Shown here piece by piece: positions 14,643 through 27,559 of a stretch of 64,000 bases of DNA. Under the pieces are notes generated by a model. It made no database searches and was not told the origin of the DNA. It was given only the letters and a program-made list of their open reading frames with translations. The stretch lies in NCBI GenBank assembly GCA_000231825.2, contig JH720350.1:304760-368759 (forward strand), written 5' to 3'. How positions within the stretch are numbered: the stretch's first letter is position 1; every line of letters begins with the position of its first letter. The translations under genes were made by a program, and so were the position numbers. The stretch comes from Tetrahymena elliotti 4EA. Taxonomy: Eukaryota > Ciliophora > Oligohymenophorea > Hymenostomatida > Tetrahymenidae.

Positions 14643-15378
14643 AAGCTAGAGATCAATTTTATCTTATTTAGGACACTTAGTTATTTTCAAATATCTATTT
14701 GATTTTTGAGTATCTAGAAAGGAATTTATAAATATATAAATATAATTTATTTTAATTTTATAGTAACTTAAATCTTTTTGATTTGTCTTCGAGTAACTTC
14801 CTTTTTTCAAATTTTATTTTTTTAAAAAATGCTCTCAAAATTGTTTAGATTGTACCTTATTTTCCTTTTAATTAAATACTTACTTACCTACCTGTCTAAT
14901 TCAGGACTTTTAAGTCAAATAATATCTTTCAAGAATTGCAACTAAAATACCTTTAAACTAAATATTTTTTCATTTTATCATATTAAATTTCAAATAAATT
15001 AAAGAGAAATAATTGTTAATTTTACAAAAAGAAATTCAAGAATAGTATTATTAGATATTTTTAAATAAATTTTTAAATCATATCTGTTAGATTAAAAATA
15101 CTCTCAAATTTTTGTAAATAAAATGGGAAAATTTAAATTTGTTAGTCCTTTAATTTTAACAAACTTTGAAAAGTAGAGTAATATTAAAAAAAAAGTGAAA
15201 CATGAAATAGCTTTAAGATAAATAAAAAAAATCTTCTCAATAAAATGTATTCATTTTAGCATTAGCTGAAAAAAAATGGTTCTGCAATTCCATGACTTCT
15301 TTTTTATCATAAATAGGAATATTTTTTAGGCTTTTAGCATAAATTTTAAATGAGAAATGATGAAGTGTTGAATAAAAT
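14643..15378. other. Intergenic, convergent 3' flanks
   Basis: About 740 bases of A/T-rich sequence between the 3' end of the coiled-coil gene and the 3' end of the RNase P RNA gene. No feature seen. Confidence 0.5.
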
Positions 15379-15383
15379 AAAAA
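15379..15383 (-). terminator. T5 run, RNA polymerase III terminator of the RNase P RNA gene
   Basis: Directly after the closing helix of the RNA the minus strand reads CCTCCTC followed by five T, the standard Pol III stop signal. Confidence 0.8.
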
Positions 15384-15718
15384 GAGGAGGGTTCGTGTCA
15401 AGAGTAGTCTGAATTGGATTTTTCTGGATTAGAAATTCGCGTATTGTACTTAATATGCACTGCCAAGTAGCCATTCCACACAAATCGGTAGAGAGTATCA
15501 GGTTATAAAGCCTACTTTGCTTCAGCTAAATACCTTCTTCTACTGAACCCTACCTCTTGTTTATTTTTCTGGTAGCCACCTCTGCACTCTCGTGCATTCA
15601 CATTTCGAATTGACGGCAACTCAGACCTTCTCAGGCTTCACTGTCTAAATAACTTGCTACTCTTGCGAGTAACAATTTTGTCTAAGCCTCAACGCAAACT
15701 TTGACCGAATCCCTCTAA
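15380..15718 (-). ncRNA. RNase P RNA (catalytic RNA for tRNA 5' processing)
   Basis: The RNA subunit that removes 5' leaders from pre-tRNA. It is a GC-richer island in very AT-rich DNA. The minus strand carries CAATTCAGACTACTCT at 15416-15401, which as I recall it matches the 3' conserved strand (CR-V, P4) of human RNase P RNA base for base, and GAGAAGGTCTGAG at 15632-15620, which matches CR-I. The ends pair as P1 (GAGGG-A-TTCG at 15715-15706 with CGAACCCTC at 15395-15387) and P2 (GTCAA with TTGAC). Between P2 and CR-I is a P3-like helix, AGGCTT/AAGCCT (15689-15633), with an internal loop and an inner stem closed by a GCAA tetraloop. A second hairpin, TGCAC-GAGA-GTGCA, follows CR-I. Length near 340 nt fits eukaryotic P RNA. 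The CR-I sequence and the CAATTCAGACTAC block favour P over MRP RNA. The exact 5' end is inferred. Confidence 0.92.
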
Positions 15719-15738
15719 ACTATATTTGTCTTCAACTT

Positions 15739-15746
15739 CTTATATA
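15739..15746 (-). promoter_or_regulatory. TATA box of the RNase P RNA gene
   Basis: The minus strand reads TATATAAG about 25 bases before the inferred 5' end of the RNase P RNA (about 15718). This is the spacing of TATA boxes in external Pol III promoters. I do not recognise an upstream snRNA-type element. Confidence 0.55.
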
Positions 15747-15749
15747 CTT

Positions 15750-16518
15750 AACAACAATTTCCCTATAAATATTATGGGTTTCTGTAAATATTTTTTAATT
15801 TGAAATGGCTTCTTCAAAAAGTTTTTATTTGATTTGTTTAGATAGAAGATGAATGTAATTTTAATTAATGTTAATAAAAATATCTCAGATTGAGCTTGAT
15901 TGAATAAAGAAAATATTTATGATGGAGATTGAAAAATTTTTAATAATTTAAAAAAAAATAAAATATTTTAGAATAATGGATAGAATGAATGTAAAGTTAA
16001 ACTAATTAATTAATTAAGTAGGTAGGTAGGTAGGTATGTAAGTAGGGAGGTCAAATAAACTGCTTTAACCACCATATAGATATAATTATGATATATAATA
16101 GTACAATTAAAATTATAATTTTTTATTCTGTTATAAATTATTTTTTATTTATATAGAGAGAGCTAAGAGGTAATAATAATGGTTCGTTCTAAGGATTATA
16201 TCAACTAATTAAGATATAGCTTTATTTATAAATATTCTTTCATCAGAGATAGGCTTAACCAAGATTAGTTTTACAATTTAAGTATTATATATTTATTTAG
16301 TTTTTAATAATAAAAGTATATCAATGATTATTGTAGATTTTTAGATTTAATCTACATTAAGTATGACTAGCTAAGTTAGTTAGTAAGTTAATTATTTGCT
16401 TATAAATAGACTGATCTTACAGGAAGAAGATGAAGATATTGATGAGCTTATATAAATTTTGTTATAATTAAATTAAACTAGACCTTAAGGATAGGTCAAT
16501 AATGTTTGATAATTTTCT
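15750..16518. other. Intergenic between RNase P RNA gene and HECT gene
   Basis: A/T-rich spacer. It holds the upstream region of the RNase P RNA gene and the 3' flank of the HECT gene, plus the GTAG tetranucleotide run listed separately. No other feature seen. Confidence 0.5.
16018..16036 (+). repeat. GTAG tetranucleotide microsatellite
   Basis: Four to five tandem copies of GTAG, continuing into imperfect copies (gtatgtaagtaggga) until about 16050. Confidence 0.8.
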
Positions 16519-19500
16519 TCACTCTAATCCATAAATGCCATCTAAGTTATTATTGACAATAGCATGAAGATAAGTCTTCAAATTTTCTTGGCTTGAATAC
16601 CTATTTTTTATTATAATTTATTAGAATCTATTTAAATATAATAAATTTAATTACTCAGGCAACTCCAAACGATTAAAGCAAGTATGAGCCTTTGGATATG
16701 GGTTTTTCTTATCATATGGTACAGATTTAATTTAGAATTTGGCATAGTTACCTCTATTTGATTCTAATTTCCTATTTTAAAATGAATATATTAGCAATTT
16801 AACAAAAAAATAATTTTTATTTTTAAATGTAAATGAAAATAAAAAATTTCCTACTTAAATCCATCAACGGGTGTTCTAGCTGAACCTGTGCAGTATTAAA
16901 GGAATTTTGAGAGTTGTTGTTAGCTCATTTCACTCATTACATTCCAAAACCAATTAATGATTTTGCTATTTTGATTATAATTTCCTGCATATTCAGTATT
17001 TTATTTCCATTCTTCTAAGTTGATGAAGGGAACACCATTTAGGATCATTTCAAATTCATGAGCCTCAAAGATAGACAAATATTATTTAGGAATTACTTTA
17101 TAAATTTCTTCACAAAGTGCATCTAAAAATACCTTAACTGAATCAATACAAAGATATTGAATCCTATTTTGTTAAAAATAATATTATTACTTTAATTAAA
17201 TATATCTATATTTTTAAATTACTGTTTTTAAACATAAAGTTCTTTGTTAGAATTGCTCACAATAACTTCTTCTCCATCAGGAATAAGTTCAATTGTTTTT
17301 GTTACTCCATTAATAGTTCTATAAACGGCAAAAACATCAATGAAATCATCATCAGCTAATTAATTTTCTAAAAGGTATTTCCAAGAATTATACAACTTTA
17401 TTAAAAGAAAATTATAAATATTTTGAGGTAAATCAAAGAAAAATAGTATTTGTAAACATAAATAATCTATTTACTTGGGTATCATAAAAGTAAATATCAT
17501 CTATATTAGTTGGCTTTCCAAGAATGTAATTAATTATGGTTCTGTCAAAGTAGCAATCCATAGTTATTCTCTCAAAGATAGTTTTACCAATTATCTTTCC
17601 AAGAAGTTAAAAGCAATCAATAACGTGATCACATTAGTCTGCATCTTTGTTAATTTTATAGCTTACATCTTCTGTTGATGCAGTAGTAAACATGCCTAAT
17701 TTATTTTATAATTGAATATTAAAAAATGAAATTAGAAAATTCCAGAGAAAATTAGTAAAAAATAAGATAGAATCGAATCTGTAAGATTATTTCAAATAAT
17801 AAACCTTAGGGAAATATAAGATTTTAGATTTATAAATTGAATCAAATTAGTAAATTAAGAATAATTAGAAACTATAATTATCTTAATATGCTTTCTTACA
17901 GCTTTAACAAAAATTAAATACTTGAATGTCAGATTTCCAATTATTCTAAACAATTTATAAAAGAATAAAAAATTTAACTATTCAAAATTTTAAATTATGA
18001 AGTCTATTAGTTATTGTTTAAACATTATGTGGAAATGACCTAATCGCAAGATAATCCATAACTAAAAAGAGGGAAGAATTTAATTCTTGAGTGATAAAAT
18101 TTATGTATTTCTTTACCTGTATTTGGGTGGAGAATTTCTTTCATGCATAAATGAACCCATTCCCTAAGCAAACCACCAGCATCATTTACCTTATCTCCTA
18201 TGATTTGTATTTTTACTTCCTATTAAATATTTAAAATATTTTAGAAATTGTTTTGACTCAAATGAGAAAGTATTATGCTAAAATTTTATTTTTTTATCAA
18301 TTTTTTTGAGATTTTAAAAGACTTTGTTTCAATTTGTTTTTTTTCAGTCTGTCTTTTTAGCGATTTCTGTGGTGGGTTTTATATTTCAAAATAGATTTTT
18401 GGCTAAAAAACTGATATCAAATTTTTTTAAACTCCAATCTGAAATAGATTTTTTCTCTTTTGTGAGAAACAAAACTTCATCTTTAGCTAATAAAAAATAA
18501 ATGCAGTAAAATTTCATTTAAAGCTTTTAAAACAATCTATTTGATCTTTTTTACCATTTTAAATAGATTAAAGGAAGGTTTTGAAAACCTAATTTTAGAT
18601 TGCCTTTATGAAATGTTACTTGTTTAAATTATAGTTTCTTTTATTTTAGCATTACATATTAGATAGAGTTGCTTTCTTTTTTGGAATTAATGAAATCAAA
18701 CAAATTAAATGGAAATTTTGTTGAATTGAACATTTATCATAAGAGATCTAGATTAATGTAGCATAAGATTTTTTGCTGAATTAAATAATCTGCGTAGCTA
18801 AATATGAGATAATTAAAATGACTAAAATAGGGGGGTAGGAGTAAGTAGTATTTTTGATAAAAATATTTAAGATTTTTTGAAGATAGGAGTATAGTAATTT
18901 ATTAGTAGTTAGTATATTTATAATGTAGTAAATACCTTATGTAAATTGCATAATTAAATTCCAAACATACTGTTCAAAAGTACATTATCTGGATTTATTC
19001 TAATCCAATCAGCACCCTATGTCCAAGGAATTCTTAAAGCTTCGCATTTTTCTCTAAACCATATTTATTTCTTTTCAAAACTTAAACCTTAAACTTCCTT
19101 AGGCTACATTCTACGAAGAGAGGATATATTAATATCTTATTTGTTATAAGCACGTCTTTCCCAGCGATATTTTGTATTGTTTTAGTGATTACCACTATTG
19201 CTTCCACTTGATGTCTTACGAGAGGAAGTCACAGAGGAGTCAAGATTAGCGAAAGTATTAGCATCCCCATTTTCAGTATTCTTAATTGGAACTTTAGCCC
19301 AGAAGTACTCAACTTAACGAGGATCTATATTACTAGCCTTATTATTCTAGTTATTGGTCTATTGAGGATCAAGTATGTTTTATTATTGTATAAAGTTATG
19401 GAATTAATTTTAGTTGGTAAGGCAGGAATCAATATGATAGTTCAACTTTTATTTTATAAAAGTATACATAAATACTTTGTTCAAATAATAATATTTAATG

Positions 19501-19540
19501 TCTTCAAAAGAAATCTTTAATGGTATTTTGTCACCTTTAG
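16519..19540 (-). CDS. HECT-type E3 ubiquitin ligase
   Basis: Transfers ubiquitin from an E2 through a thioester cysteine to substrates. The C-terminal HECT domain is clear: IQIIGDKVNDAGGLLREWVH (start of the N-lobe, near 18200), and YPKAHTCFNRLELPEY near 16660, whose Cys in HTCFN is the catalytic residue. The last exon joins over a short intron (GA|G), ending GIYGLE and TGA at 16519, as expected for HECT proteins, which stop soon after the C-lobe. The upstream part has a Ser/Asn-rich linker and the segment IWFREKCEALRIPWT...GADWIRINPDNVLLNSMFGI before the HECT fold. An intron of about 700 bases separates these exons (about 18240-18960). No RCC1, WW or C2 domain is visible. The start is uncertain: the first open segment near 19540 has no ATG immediately in frame. 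Confidence 0.9.
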
Positions 19541-21954
19541 TAGGTTTTCATTTTAAACTCATTCATTTTGTTTTAATTTTTGATTTACTGTGATTTTTTA
19601 AATGATTGCTTTGGCTTAGCAGAAAAAAAAAATCTAAAAGAAGCAAGCAAAAATTATTTAATGAAGACAGAAATTTATTTTAAAAATTTGGTTGAAACAA
19701 ACAAAATGATTACAATCTGATATGTTGTGTTTGCAGAAAATACCTATCCGCAACGAGGACATGATGTGCTTTCCCCTATCTTGCTGTTTGATGTCTTTCT
19801 CTTCTAAAAAACTTATGAAATCTTTTTTCCGCAATTTCCCATTTTAAGTGCAATCGCTTTTTTTTTTCTATTTTGTTGTTTACTAAGAATTATATGAGAA
19901 ATGAATGAAGTCTAGTCTAGCTTTTACTAAAGTTTGCCTTTCTTTCTTTTCTGATGTTTTTAATAATTTTTGAAGTAATTCGTGTTTTTTATAAATTAAT
20001 TGATAATAGTAAAAATTTTTATAAAAAATCCAATTTAAAAAGAGGAAAGTTATAAACTAAAATCCATTTCTTTATATTTTCCTACTAACTAAATCAATCA
20101 CTCATTCTCTTTTAATCTAGTCTTCCCCATAAAACAAATTAAATTCGATGAATATTAAAAAATGAGTATATTACTATCTATCTTCCTATTTGTCCAATTA
20201 ACTACAGCCAATTCATCCAATCATTTATTCTTGCATAAATTTTGTTAATCATCTATTTTCTTGCATATTATACATAATATTATATTTATTATTAACTTTT
20301 TCAAAGCTATCAAGTAATTCGTTTTTCTTGAAGTTTCTTTCCTTGTTTGTTCTATGTGTTTGGGTCTAAGATTTATTTACAGATACTAAAATACATACAT
20401 ACCTACAAGTATCTAATTAATGAATCTATTTCATTTTCATAAACTTATTGTAAAGACTTACAAATAGATGCAATTATTAGCTTCGTAAAATTTAGTTACA
20501 TGTTTTTTAATTGCAAAAACTTTCATATTATAAAATACATGTGTTTAAATTCGAATATAATTTTTTGACAAAGGCTATTCATATATTCGTTTTGATATAA
20601 ATATTTTTATTATACATGTACAAAGCAGATATAATTGAAATCGAAATATATGATGGTTCTATTAATTTTGTTAAAGGAAATTTAGAAATTACATCTTAAA
20701 ATCTTAAAATAAAAATGAAATTTAGCTATTGATTATGTAATTACTTATCTTACTGAAGCGAATAATTAAAAAGTAAAATACACATTTATTTAATCTAATA
20801 CAAGAGCTTTCATGATTAATATTGGGTTTCAGTATTATAAGGATACATTACATAAAGAGTTTTGTAACCGTTTATTTATTAAGTGACTATCAATAATTTT
20901 TTTTCTAGTTCTAGCTTACAAATAATATGTTAACTGAAACAATAAAAAAATACAAATATAAAAACTCACTTTAAATTAGATGAATTGGGAAAAATTAATA
21001 AAGACTAAGAACTAATTATTTTTGATTAAACAAACACTCCAATATTTTTTATTTTAAGTTTATTTATTTAAATGATTATTAAAAAGAAAATAAAATCTAT
21101 ATAGTGTTTAAATTTCTTTTATAAACCAAACAGGATTAATATAATATTTATTTCATTTTATTTCTTAAATTTAAGAAAAAAATTATGTTTATTTTTTGAA
21201 ATTTTTTATGTTTTTATCAATGATATCTAATCCATTCCTTATTTAATGCTTTAACTTTAATTTTTTTGTTTAGTTTTTTAATTTGAAATATTTCATCTAA
21301 ATATTTCACTTTTATTTTTTTAATTTGTCAAAATAAAAAATTAATTTTAAAATGTTTTTATTTCTTTGTTTTCTTCAAAATAATAAAAATTATTTTAAAA
21401 ATACATTTTTATAAATTTTGAAATTAAATAAAATCTTTTTAAAAATTTAATTAAAAATAAATTTAAATTAAAAATTTTTCTAATATATTTTTTGGCATGC
21501 ACTAAAGAATATATATATTCATATAAATTCTTATGATTTTTAAATCACAATAAATTTTACTTTTGGTGAATTAGAAATATTTTTTAAAAATTAGCTGGAT
21601 AAATATGAGGTAAGCAATCAATTTCATTTGAGATGAATATTTTATTTAAATAAAATTCACTATGAAATAAACTATTGAAATATAAAATTCAAAAATAGTT
21701 GCCAATATTTTCTATTGGTTTTGGAATGTTTTAAATTTGTGTTTGGTGTTTTTGCAAATAAACATCAATATTTAATTTTGCTTAGAAAAGGATATTCTCT
21801 TGCTTAGTAATAAATGTTTGTTTGTTTGTTTGCTTGCTTGCTTGCTTTACCTATTTATCTATCTATAAATTAATTCAAGTTTTCAAGTTAAAAATCAAAG
21901 AAAAAATTTACAAAATTAACTATTAAGATATTCATAATTTAAAAAAAATAAATA
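19541..21954. other. Intergenic, about 2.4 kb
   Basis: A/T-rich region between the 5' ends of two divergent genes. A slightly GC-richer patch lies at 19735-19860, followed by a T10-like run; I could not fit it to a known RNA. A tetranucleotide repeat near 21816 is listed separately. No coding segment seen. Confidence 0.45.
21816..21847 (+). repeat. GTTT/GCTT tetranucleotide repeat
   Basis: Four GTTT units followed by four GCTT units, upstream of the STIL-like gene. Similar GTCA/ATTC tetranucleotide runs occur inside that gene's intron near 22685-22740. Confidence 0.8.
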
Positions 21955-24900
21955 ATGTATAGTAATAGCAATAATAATTAGTCAAATTAATGGAGCGGAA
22001 CAACAGAGCTCATTTTATAGCCACAAAAGCTTGCTTTCGACTCTGAAATTAATTTAGAAAAGCAATATAATTCATTTGAATACACTACTCACTAGCAGAA
22101 CAAATTAAAAGATTTATTACATTATTAGTTCAATTTTGAGCCTGATATTTATTAATTGCCTGGTCGCATTAATTACAAAGTAAAATAAAATGAGCACAAT
22201 TTAGGATTTTAAAACATTACATAAATGAATAATTTTCATTAAATTTAAAATTAGTTTATGTTACTTTAATTTGCTAATTAACTTCTTTTATTTTGTTGAT
22301 TTTTTCTCTTATGAAACATAGTCAAATAAAATTAATTTAATTGCTGAGGATTATCTGCCAAGTGTTAAAATGGATTCAAAAGTTATTAAAAAAATATAAT
22401 CTTTGTTAAGAGATGGACTCAATAAATAATTCTTTTTGAATGGCAGCAGCTTTGAGTCTAGCTCCCATGATCTTGTACATTAAACCTTCTATTTAGATAA
22501 AGTTTCATTTGACTTTGAAGACTCATTTGAAAAGTAAAATCTATTCAATTATTAAATTTTGCATTAATTTTTTGATCGTTTAAGCTTTAAAAAAAACATA
22601 CACATACATATATACAAACAAACTCCTTTTTTGTTTTAATTACCAAAACTTTAAAATCAATTATTAAGCATAAGCCAATATTTGAGTCAGTCAGTCATTC
22701 ATTCAGTCAATTAGTCTTTCAATCAATCATGCAATATTGACCAATTTATTCATTTACTATTGCTTGTTTGCTTGTCAATTCATCATTTAATTTAAGAAGA
22801 CTAATATAATTTATTTTCGATCTGTGATTTTAAAAAAGATACATTCGCTGCTTTTAATTGATAGATTGATTATTTTTTGTGCATTAAATTTAAAACATCT
22901 TATTAAATAAATTACTAATTTTGAAATTTGAATTTCTAGCCCAGCAAAATTAATAAACTAATCGATCTCAGCAAAAAAGTTATTATAATTTATATATCAA
23001 TTTAATTTTCTATTTTAAACTAACTTTTAGATGGTGATCTAAATAATTATAGAGTGCATTTACTAAAGCTTATTTAATCAAATAAATTTACAATTTAAAT
23101 AAAATTTATTTACTATTAAAAAGATCATTTTATGGCAGACAAGAATACAGCTTAACATGCTTTTGCATTGGAGATGTCAGTAGATCAATGAAACCTTCAA
23201 AAATAATGCAAGAATAAATGAAAGAAGCTATAAAAGGTATATCTAGTTTCTAGGGTATTGATTTTTCTGAACTGGAAGAATACTAATATAGAAAAACTGA
23301 TCTTTTATACTTGAATCACTTCAGAATATTTTTATTCTTTGAATCTTTTGCAAACTAAAAAGATTAGTTTAAAATTCATAGATATCTTTACTATCCAAGA
23401 ATAAATTTTACAGCTTAACTTATATCTTAACCTTTCAGATTAGTTTCAACACCAATCGCAGCCTTCTTAACTTAAAAATTAAAAAATAGTGATTTAACAT
23501 AAAAAGAAATAGCTAAAAGAAAAAATTTAGTTAGGTAATAATACATCAAAATTAATTATCATTTAAAATTTATATTTTTAACAATACAAAATAGATATGG
23601 ATTTTTAAGTCTTGACAGAAATTCAAGAATGATTCCTCTTCATGCTTCAGATGATTATTGTGTTTAGATTCCTTTAGTTGGTGTTTGGACATATGGTATT
23701 CAATTCTCTGAAGATGAATAACTTGAGCATTCTGATAAGAGATTTGTTTGGAGTTTACTAGCTGAGTTTGTAAAGAATAAAACTATTGCTTAAAGATTTA
23801 CATATAATTAATAACAAAAGACTTTTATTTTAGCTGTATTCAACTTAGATAGAAGTGTTAAATATTATGAAATTTGTATTTAAGATAAGCTTGATGACGA
23901 AGATGAATCTGAAAATTTGTATTCATAACAAGAAAATTTAAATGAATCTAGTTGCTAATCAATCAAAAGAAATTGGTGTATGATCAAAAACTATAGCAAT
24001 AGTATTGATTAATAACAAATCTAAATGAATTATTCAAATGACATAGCTTCAAAACTATCAGTTGAATACCCTTTTAGATTTTCTTAAAAAATGATTGTCA
24101 ACTAATTTGATGATGATGAATTCTTTAAAAGTATTAAACAGTAGTAAATGAAATAATCATAAGTAGTTTCTCAATAATAACTATAATTATAGCTCTAACA
24201 AACTTACAATCAACACTAAAATAATTAACAAATAAATGCCAGCAATACCATTAACAATAAATAAACAGTAAAAAGAAATATCTCTAGCAGCACTCCAAAT
24301 AATAATAATAACAAGTAAAGACATAATCAACAAACTAACCAAAATATGAAAAATGTCGATTCAGATGAAACTGAAACATAAAATTAAACCATCAATAGCA
24401 ACATTCAATACAATAACAACTTAGTCACAATAAAAAGTCAAATTTTAGAATTGCAAAACAAGCAAGAAGATTTTTTCTAAGAGTCCTAAAAAAGTGTCTA
24501 ATCTGCATCATTTGCGAATAATTAAACTTTCTCATAAAATCTACATCTTTAAGTATAATAGGCTGAAAATGCAACTCACAATACTAACACAGATTAAGGT
24601 ATTTATTTATCAATTAGCAATTAAATTAAAAAATATTTATTCTAAAAGGATTAAAACTCTCTCCTGCTGCTGAAAGAATAATCTAAAATTAATAAGAACA
24701 GATCAATTAAATGAACTTAAAAATATAACAACTAACAGTAATTATTTTTTCATTTATTTATGTTCAATCCAATTTTTATTTTTTTAAAACACTAGGAAGC
24801 ATTAAAACAATTCTAGAGTAGCAATACATCCAGATAATTTATAGATAATTAGAGTTAATATTCATATCCCCTTAGCCCTTAATCTTAATCTTAAATAATA

Positions 24901-26818
24901 TAAAATCCTCCTCCTTTGAATTACAATTAAGTCAGAAATATGAATCATCCTATGTATAAAAACTATCCTCCCATTCCTCCTTATTACTATGACTAATACC
25001 ACTTTTATCCTCCTCATCCATAAATGGGACCTCATTAATATCCTTCTTACCCTCATGGCCCAATGTCAGAGCACCCCTATAATATGTATCACAGAGCTGT
25101 AATTTTTATTATTTATTAAGTCAAATTAATTTTATCTTTAATATCACTTTGCCATTCAATTTGATTTAAAAAAATATGCCACGGTTTTTTAATAAACAAA
25201 TAAATTTAAAATTAAATAGCCATATTATATGTAAGAATCTTATATTAGTGGAGACGGAAAAAGCAGTAAAGTAGGGATGATGAACAACTTAATGAATAAT
25301 GGAAACTTTAACAATTTTGGAGGTAATCATTAAACTAAGAAGAGTATTTACATAGATAATTATAGTCAATACTCATAAAATCTTAGCAATCATAATTCAT
25401 TTAAATATTATATGAATGGAAATTTCCTTAATAATTAATAAGTTGATGCAATCAGTGACATTTAGTCAATAAAGAAGGAAGATGACACTCAAAGTGAAGC
25501 TTCAAATCAAAATGTACTCAATAACTTTAACAATCCACAAAAGAATGGAGTTATTAACATGAATCAGTAATAGTTTGAGAATAGGTCATTCTCTAACAAC
25601 AACACAATGGGTGAGGTCAATGTTAATGCAATCAAAAACATGGAGAATCAAAACATAATAAATAATTTTATGCAATAGAACCAAAATGCTTAAATAAATT
25701 AATCTGGGTAATCAGCTTAATCTTTACAACTAGTATAATAGAACTCTTTATAGTCAATCAATAATCAAAGTCTCCAAGATTAATCTAACAGCTCAAATAA
25801 TGATAGCAAAAAACACATTAGAGAAGAAAGCCTAGTCAATTAGATATAAAAATAAATTAGCAATTTTGGTATTGAAAACACTTTCTAATTCAAAGAAGAG
25901 TAAATATTTCTCTTTCAAAACCATTTCATTAAAAAAATTTTTCTATTCAAATTAGTGGTAATGCCTCTGTTAAAGGAGGAAGAAAAAGCGAATTTTAGTT
26001 TGACGTTTAATAAAATTAAAACGATTCCAATTAGCTCTCTGAAAAGAGTAGTTTAGAGTGCTCATAAGATTAGTACTCTAAATATTCTGCTTAAATGTAT
26101 TATGGAGATGATCAAAAATTCTAAAAATAAAATGAATAAGAAAAAATAATATCAGCCAGACCATCTATAGATTTACCACCATCTAGTAAATTTTCACATA
26201 AATAGTAAGATTCACTAAATCAGCTTCATTTATCATAAATAAAATTAAATTAAAATAATTCTGAAACAAATAACAACAATATGCCTTATGAGAATTTTAA
26301 TACAAAGCCAGAAAATAAAATTTGTAAATCACCTGCTAGAGTGATGAATGAGGAGAATTAAATAAAATTGAAATAAATGGAAAAGAATGTAAGAGAGTTA
26401 GAAAGTGAAGACACATTTACAATAGATGAAATAGTTAACTTAAAAATGAAAACTGATTTCTTTGATTCAATTAAGAAGGCTCCTTGCACATCAGCTTCAA
26501 ATAAGGGAAAAGAAAACAACAACAATATAAATACATTTTCAATAAAGAATAGTAGTAATTTCAATAACAACACCACTACCACCAATTATCCCAAATCTTC
26601 TAACACACCTTAATCTAGCTCGTCTAATTGCTAATCTTCAAGTAGTACTAAGATGTAAATTCCTACTATAAAATAACCTAGTTTAATAGATTCTGATGAT
26701 TCTGATAATGTAAATTATTTTTATATTATTTTTAAAATTTAATTTATCAATTAAAAATAATTAATAGGATGAAATGAAAGAAATTCAAAAGAGATACAAA
26801 AATTACATTGGTATTTGA
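21955..26818 (+). CDS. Large disordered protein with STIL-like N-terminal domain (candidate centriole assembly factor)
   Basis: Starts at ATG 21955 (MYSNSNNNQSNQWSGTTELI) after a very AT-rich leader and ends at TGA 26818; it has around ten introns. The ordered N-terminal third contains RYLYYPRINFTAQLISQPFR, then RNSRMIPLHASDDYCVQIPL directly followed by VGVWTYGIQFSEDEQ, then FILAVFNLDRSVKYYEIC. This order (YPRI..., PLVGVWxxG, FxxxVF...YEC) resembles the N-terminal domain of STIL, the partner of SAS-6 and PLK4 in centriole duplication. The rest is Gln/Asn/Ser-rich, with a Pro/Tyr/His-rich block near 24900-25080 and a short charged C-terminus (DEMKEIQKRYKNYIGI). No WD40, kinase or membrane segment is seen. 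The family call comes from remembered motif resemblance and is tentative; the gene itself is secure. Confidence 0.6.
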
Positions 26819-27559
26819 AATAAAAATAGTTTAAATAAAAAAATTCTCAATCTCTATTATATTAAAAAATTAATAATCATTTACTGTCTAATCTAAAAAG
26901 AATTCCTAATTCTATTTTAATTACTATAATTTATTTTTGTTTGTAAATATTTTTACTTTATTATTGGTTTAGTGTCTTTAAAAACTTCTGTTTAATTATA
27001 CAAATTATAGAGTTTTTTTATTATTAATTTACAAATATCAAATTTAATGTAGACTATCTTTCATTTAGTTTAGAACAATAGTTCACTCAACCTATTAAAT
27101 GAAGGGTTAATCAATCACTGAGTTAAATCATACTTTTCTTTTTATTTAACAAATATTTCAAATATATTTTCATTCATTCTAATCATAAAACATTGAAAAA
27201 TAACTACTTTTACACCTGCCTTAGGTTGACTGATCAGGGTATGATAAATATTTGAATATTTGGTTGATTTTCAAAATAAAAAACACAGATTTCAAGTAAT
27301 AATAACTAACTTATGAATTCATTATAAAAAGGATTTCTAAATGTATAATAAACTGAAATTATTTCAATTTCCATTCACCAATAAATCATTAATTTTTCAA
27401 CACTTTTCAAGCATATGCTTTAATATCAATAATGTAAGTTTTTATTCAAATAAACTAATGTTTCACAATAAAAATAAAATATTAATAATTCTACTTTAAT
27501 TTTATACAAATAAGGAAACAATGTTTAAGTTTATGAAAGTTGGTTGTAATGCTATCATA
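26819..27559. other. Intergenic, nothing recognised
   Basis: A/T-rich spacer after the STIL-like gene. It may contain the eroded 3' end of the LRR locus on the minus strand, but no motif is readable. Confidence 0.4.

Noticed and set aside
15380..15718. SRP RNA or RNase MRP RNA as the identity of the structured RNA
   Set aside because: No SRP GNAR loop or Alu-domain motif; the CR-I and CAATTCAGACTACTCT blocks are those of RNase P RNA.
19735..19860. GC-richer patch before a T run, considered as a snoRNA or other small RNA
   Set aside because: An ATGATGT looks like a C box but no CUGA D box or terminal stem pairs with it; no match to U6, SRP or other RNAs I know.
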